Below are positions 59,607 through 64,000 of a DNA stretch of 64,000 bases, piece after piece. The notes below the pieces were generated by a model. It ran no database searches. It worked only from the letters and a program-made list of their open reading frames with translations, and was not told the DNA's origin. The stretch lies in the NCBI GenBank assembly GCA_026419785.1, contig JAODTK010005759.1:81246-145245 (forward strand). The letters are read 5' to 3'. The position numbers were made by a program, and so were the translations under genes. The DNA is from Sclerodactyla briareus. Its lineage: Eukaryota > Echinodermata > Holothuroidea > Dendrochirotida > Sclerodactylidae. Positions within the stretch are counted from its first letter, which is position 1. Each line of letters begins with the position of its first letter.

Positions 59607-59720
59607 TATCCCCCCTTAACGCAGGGGGGTTAACTTACTCAGGGCAACTTACTTCTGGACTTACTTACAAATTCGCTCAGCCTCCTCCCACCGCAAGGAG
59701 GTGGGGAGCCGGGGGGCGAT
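59607..59720. repeat. DIRS-like terminal motif, inner copy
   Basis: CCCCCCTTAACGCAGGGGGG forms a 6-bp stem, followed by GGGCAACTTACTTCTGGACT and TACTTACAAATT, a direct repeat of 59345-59405 about 265 bases away. CCTCC(C)ACCGCAAGGAGGTGG follows (59685-59705). TCCAACTAG occurs here (59727) and upstream at 59538, and its inverted form CTAGTTGG at 59497, suggesting internal complementary segments. Confidence 0.5.
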
Positions 59721-59899
59721 TAATCCAACTAGTATAAGACCACTCACCATAAGAAAGATTTCTGAGTACCAAAAAGACCACCACCTACCGCCCTCCACAG
59801 TCAAACCAATACAGACATCCAAATCCAACGGGGCAACCATCCCGTCACAGCCAGGATGCCCCCGAGCCAGCCACCGCCCAACACAACACGCTCTACGAG

Positions 59900-60970
59900 C
59901 GATGCGTGGTTTGGGAGGGGTAGCGGCACAAAGCCGACCGCACCCCCGCAACCGTCGACCCGCCACCCCCGCGCGGGAGGAAGCGGTGGCCCCATGCAGG
60001 ATCACTCCGTAGGGGGTTCCCGAAGTATGAAGCGATATAGGTATTTCTGAGAATTCCATCTCGCGGCCTGTAGAACTCCTCCAACGTCACACCTTTATAG
60101 AGCGCGAGAGAGGAGGCACCCCCCCGCACATCGAGAGCGCGCCGTCGAGACGGACCAACGCCCGGCGGATCACGTTGATGATCCAGCAAGGAGTAGTATC
60201 AGGGAGGCGCGTGCTGAGGGTCGCTGCGTGAAAACAACAGCGACGTAACACGGACCACGGAGGGGACGGGTTGATCCAGGTAACCCGAAGGCCTGAACCG
60301 GACACAACACCTCTTCCCCATCCACTCCCAAAAGCAGAGAATTGAAAAATCGGAGCCGGGAGAAGATTGAAAGACTGCCTCTAGTGAAGAACGAAGGCGT
60401 CCGGAACCAGTGTTGGACCAGGTTAGGCCGAACGCATATGGCCGGGGAGGATAGACGGAGCAAGCAAGGCACCACGGCGCCGAGCAGATGCGCCGCAGAA
60501 GGAACGCTGTCTAAACCAACAGCTGCGGCAGAGAGCAGTCCGTAGCAGTTCAATGGGAGGCTCCGCTAGTAACCGCAGGGACGTCCCCCATGTCTCAGGG
60601 TGGAACTAGAGTGGAACTAGGACGATCCAAGAAAAAGCATGCTATGAAGAGGAAGGTCTAGTGGCTTCGCAGAAAAGACACTGTTGACCCATTACCGAAA
60701 ACGCTATGTAAAGCCGCAAACAGCGGAGCGGTAAACCCCGGATCGTGTCACTTGCCGCCCTAAACGAAACAAGTAGAGGAGGAAATCGGCCATCGACCCC
60801 GACAGTGGACACGGCCGGAAAAACCTGGCGATCCGCACACCAACCCTCGGGACAATCCGAGTCGCGAATCACACAGGCGAAGGGGGGGAAACTCACCCCG
60901 CCCAGGGCCGCCATAGCGGAAGCCTTCTGCCGAAAGGCTCGACGCTCGGAGGGAATCCCCTGACACACGC
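59900..60970 (-). pseudogene. DIRS tyrosine recombinase, frame-broken
   Basis: Minus-strand pieces in order: DTIRGLPLRCLRLYIAFSVM near 60760 (N-terminal helical part), SARRRGALLALS-like near 60480 (first catalytic Arg region), EEVLCPVQAFG near 60310 with TRPLRGP after it (typical DIRS block), WIINVIRRALVRLDG near 60180, LDVRGGASSLALYKGVTLEE near 60135 (the H-x-x-R box, His not seen) and NTYIASYF near 60040 (tyrosine box). The second Arg and a tyrosine box are thus visible. Four or more frame changes are needed, so it is not functional as read. Confidence 0.75.
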
Positions 60971-61079
60971 ACGCAACCAGGCCCAGAGCCTCTGGATGCG
61001 GACGGCCTTGTTTCCCAGACCCGGAAGCACCAGCGATGTCGGAGGGCGGGGAGAATTCGCGCGCCCATGCCCGCAACGC

Positions 61080-61770
61080 CAGAAGTGCCGGACCCCGTCG
61101 GGGGCCAAAACGGCGCTATCAGGGGGAACCAACACGGGCTCCCTGCAACTTTCGACTAGGCTGAACGGTGGGAAGGCGTACGCATCAAGAAAGAACCAAA
61201 CCAGAGCCAGAGCATCAGACACCCAGTCGCCACTCGACCGGGACTCGTGTGCCAGAAGTAGAGGCAGCTTTGCGTGAGAGGACGATGCGAAAACAAGTTC
61301 CACCTCCGGACGATGCAACGCCTCGAACCCGCTTTGCACAACTCCGACGTGATGAGACCACTCTGTCGGAGTGAGTGATGCGCGAGAGCATGTCCATGTG
61401 GAGTCTCTGAACATGAAGGTGAACCGCCTGAAACCGCCCCCCGTGCGTGCGGCGCCACAGGAACAGATCCTAGTTCACTGACCATAGACTCGGTACTGTC
61501 GCAACGGACTAGTACGAGACGGCCCGCCACTCTCGGTTGCAATCATTTCAAGGCGCGGAACAACGCCAGCAACTCGAGCACAATTATGTGGGTTCCCCGG
61601 AACTCCCGAACCCAAACGTGAGCCACGGCAACTCAGCGAGGAGCCGAGTGAGGTAAAAAGTTGGACGGGAAGGCGGGAAACCGTACCCCCTGCATGACGT
61701 GTCCCTATCCAGCCACCCCACCGGGTTATCGGGCCAGGTGTGGCATGCCACGGCACTGGCGTCGACGATC
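61080..61770 (-). pseudogene. DIRS RNase H and connector, frame-broken
   Basis: Minus-strand VDASAVA (Asp near 61763) is the first RNase H Asp motif, the equivalent of the ELLA Glu region lies near 61565-61580, and LVRCDSTESMV near 61512-61480 is the second Asp motif (family LVRTDNTTTV). Beyond it, HRPEVELVFASSSHAKLPL near 61310 and WVSDALALVWFFLDAYAFPP near 61240 match the connector found between RNase H and recombinase in DIRS elements. Frame changes separate each piece. Confidence 0.7.
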
Positions 61771-62645
61771 AGAGACGACGGGACGCATACCGCAGAGGGT
61801 GGATCTGGGGGGGCGCGTACAGGCGGCAAAAGGGGACCAGGTCAACTGGTTCGCCATGAAGCAGAGTGAGAACCAGCACGCCCGCCACCTGGCTGGAGGC
61901 CTCCAGTCTCCACGGGTGGGGGTGGCCACCCCGTCTGCTAATCGATCTGCGCACCCAGATAAAAGATCTGTGGGGAAGGCGCAGGTCGGACTTGACGAAG
62001 TTGACGAGCCATACCAGGCTCCGCGCAAGTCCAGAACCGTTGAGGTGCTCCTCTGAACCCTCTGCCGCTGAGTCCCCCACGATAAGCCAGTCGTCCAGAT
62101 AAGTGACGATCTGGACCCCCTGACGCCGCAAATGGGCCACCATGGCCATCGAGACGTGTAAAAACACGGGGCGCCGTCGACAACACAAACGGAGACTGGT
62201 AAGTCGGTAGGAGGGAAGCGCTGGGTAGCGGAAGCATAGGAAGAAGGGATCCTCCGCCTGACGGGAAATATGCAAGTATTGCATCCGCTAGGTCCACCGA
62301 AGTCGCCCAGAGACCCCTCGCAGGTGTTTGAAAAATCACCGCTCGTGTTTCCATGCGGAAGTGGGGTGGGCGGACGAAACGGTTGAGAGGACGCAGATTC
62401 AAAATCGGCCGCCACGAACCGTCCCACTTGGGCGTCAGAAAGAAGGACCTCCTGTGAGGAGGGGAGTAATGGCCTCCTTGGCCAAAAGTGGTTTCGATCT
62501 CCCTCTCCAACAACGACGCCTGGGAGCGGTCCCTCGGGACCGGCTTAGCCCGAAATCGCCCCGAGCTCGGGGGAGGCGCCGTAAACTCCAGACGAACCCC
62601 TGGTAAGCTTGGCCAGGATTCACTGTCCGCGGTGACAGGTGCCAC
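61770..62645 (-). pseudogene. DIRS reverse transcriptase, frame-broken
   Basis: Minus strand. One frame gives RPILNLRPLNRFVRPPHF (62411-62358) and TSVDLADAILAY near 62310, carrying the first palm Asp. A second frame gives VVTYLDDWLIV-like VTYLDDWLIVGDSAAE (near 62104-62060) with the catalytic YLDD box. The first frame regains LSTAPRVFTRL near 62175, and a FIWVRR/YLGAQID end is seen near 61945. The order and the YLDDWL box are diagnostic of the DIRS/Ngaro group. At least three indels disrupt it, though the catalytic residues are still encoded. Confidence 0.85.
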
Positions 62646-63900
62646 GCCCCCGCAAAGCTCGGAGACGACCCCCCACCGGTGGGGCCTGCCTGGGGGGTTC
62701 CGGACAGGCGGCCGGTAGTCACTACCCCCGGGCTGGCTGAGGCATCGCCTCCTCTGCCACGGCTGGATAATGACGCCCCCCTGGGCTTGCCGAGACGCTT
62801 GGCCTGGTTCCCCTTCTGCTCCGGGGGATGGGGGAACCTCCGCCCCTCCGGGAGGGCCGAACCCTTACGCTTCCCCCTAGCGCGGCGACCCTGACCAGAA
62901 GACTGTCCTCGACGGGCAGACACGTCCGCCGTCCCCCGGTACGTCTTCACCCGGGAGGCGTCCTGTTCCAGGACCCGGGGAAAAACAGCCTCCGAGGAGG
63001 TCGGGGAAAAAATAGTGCGTCTCTGGAGTTCGCTCGCGGCGAGTGGATAGGGTTAAGTCCGTAGGAACACATCTCCGGCCGCAAAGACGTTGCCCTAAGT
63101 CAAAGCGGGCAAACTATCGCAGACCAGTCCGAGTAACCTCGGAATTGGACTCTCCGCCATCACCCCCCGCCAAGGATGGGTCTGCCGACGGCGTCACCCG
63201 GGTGAACCACTCCTGCTAAGAAAACTGGAGAGGCCGAGCCTTATACCGAATCTCGCTGCACGTCAAAAACCGGAGATCGGCTCTCGGTCCCGCCGGGCCG
63301 ATCTTTCAGACGGAAGGAAGGCCTTCCCCCCCCCCTCTTGCCGGGGAACCGACGTCCTCCCCCACAGGACCAGCCTGTCCCACGCTCCGGCGCAGGGGAG
63401 GGAACGGATAATGGCATCGTCTGTGCCTGGTGTACTCGCATGACGGGCGGTCCTCCCGCTGTGGGGACGCTCGACGGGGACGTCCTGGCCCTGGCCTGAA
63501 AATCTGGACCCGTCCATCCGGCACATAGGGAGAGTATGAGCAGGCGGAGGCCTGATCCCGGTGCTTTCCAAAAACGCGCCCAGCCTGTCGGATCCTCCGT
63601 TGCGGCCCCTCCCGGGTCTTTGACAATCCAGGGAAAAAGGCCCCGAGCCCGTACCGTCACCGCCGCAGCGTAGTCTGGCCTCAACGAGGCCCGTACCGGG
63701 TGGCTCTTTCCGTCAACGAAGGGACTCCTGTAGCCCGACGGGCCGCCCTCAATGGAGGGGCAGGAGATTCAGCCGGCGAAGACGGAGGGTCCGACCCTGA
63801 CCAACGGTCAAATGCGTGCACGTCGATCTCCGGCTCGAGGACGGCAGGGGAAGATCGACGTCAGTCTCCCTCGACGGCTCCGTCGCCCGGAACAACAGGC
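62440..63900 (-). pseudogene. DIRS Gag-like region, partial
   Basis: Minus-strand frames here are rich in Arg, Gly, Ser and Pro (for example RGKRKGSALPEGRRF and PEQKGNQAKRLGKPRG near 62860-62780), as in the basic C-terminal tail of DIRS Gag, and directly precede and overlap the RT frame. Further upstream pieces (HAFDRWSGSDPPSS near 63810; KHRDQASACSYSPYVPDGRV near 63560) are less certain. No zinc knuckle is seen. The start is outside the window or unrecognised. Confidence 0.5.
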
Positions 63901-64000
63901 GGATGACGTATGGGGAGGAACCCGACCCCTGACAACCATCCAGGCCGCGGGAGGTGTCCGGTGGTTGTCGAGGGGGGGAGTGGACCAGCGACCCCGTTCC

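Larger units (their letters stand above)
59345..64000 (-). mobile_element. DIRS-like tyrosine-recombinase retrotransposon (5' end outside window)
   Basis: GC-rich block on the minus strand carrying, from high to low coordinates, a Gag-like basic tail, reverse transcriptase, RNase H, and tyrosine recombinase, the gene order of DIRS elements, which use a recombinase instead of an integrase. No LTR or aspartic protease is seen. All genes are frame-broken. The start of the element and its other terminal repeat lie beyond 64000. GC content (well above 55 percent by eye) contrasts with about 40 percent in the rest of the window. Confidence 0.85.

Noticed and set aside
59661-63906. Many long plus-strand frames in the GC-rich block
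   Set aside because: The minus strand carries recognisable RT, RNase H and recombinase; the plus frames are shadows favoured by high GC.

Overview
This window looks like animal (eukaryotic) genomic DNA. I see no intact protein-coding gene. The longest open frames are about 250 codons and have no recognisable fold, and what can be identified is broken retrotransposons, tandem arrays, dispersed non-coding repeats and a few short stretches that look like single exons. The mix of CR1/Jockey-type non-LTR elements, a DIRS-type tyrosine-recombinase retrotransposon and AGGTCA-rich tandem repeats fits a marine invertebrate, perhaps a deuterostome such as an echinoderm, hemichordate or amphioxus. I cannot fix the taxon from sequence alone. 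One-base frame breaks and unit-length jitter in repeats suggest that part of the decay may be uncorrected long-read error.

Layout. 0-9 kb: dispersed G-rich repeats, a CR1-like reverse transcriptase remnant (about 1.96-3.35 kb), an AT microsatellite, a tandem duplication and a C-rich minisatellite. 9-17 kb: a small RT fragment, tRNA-like SINE candidates, a 136-bp tandem repeat, and paired copies of two dispersed repeat families. 17.4-20.4 kb: a degenerate Jockey-like element carrying endonuclease and RT signatures. 21-22 kb: a hairpin-bearing repeat. 25.9-28.1 kb: four tandem copies of a ~565-bp unit with direct repeats of AGGTCA spaced by four bases. 28-32 kb: homopolymer tracts and unannotated DNA.

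32.8-58.9 kb is an island of at least five unrelated minisatellites (151, 41, 106, 111 and ~90 bp), with two more CR1-like 3' ends on the plus strand (41.5-42.4 and 46.95-48.13 kb). Between the arrays lie short GC-richer pieces with splice-site-like borders whose minus-strand reading is helical or acidic and protein-like (near 58.3, 57.1, 55.3, 40.0, 38.9, 38.45 and 32.45 kb). They could be exons of one coiled-coil gene whose introns hold the arrays. This is the main speculative proposal here.

59.3-64.0 kb switches to GC-rich DNA. It is the 3' part of a DIRS-like retrotransposon on the minus strand: Gag-like tail, RT with a YLDD box, RNase H and tyrosine recombinase in that order, all frame-broken, ending near a repeated terminal motif. 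Its 5' end lies beyond the window.
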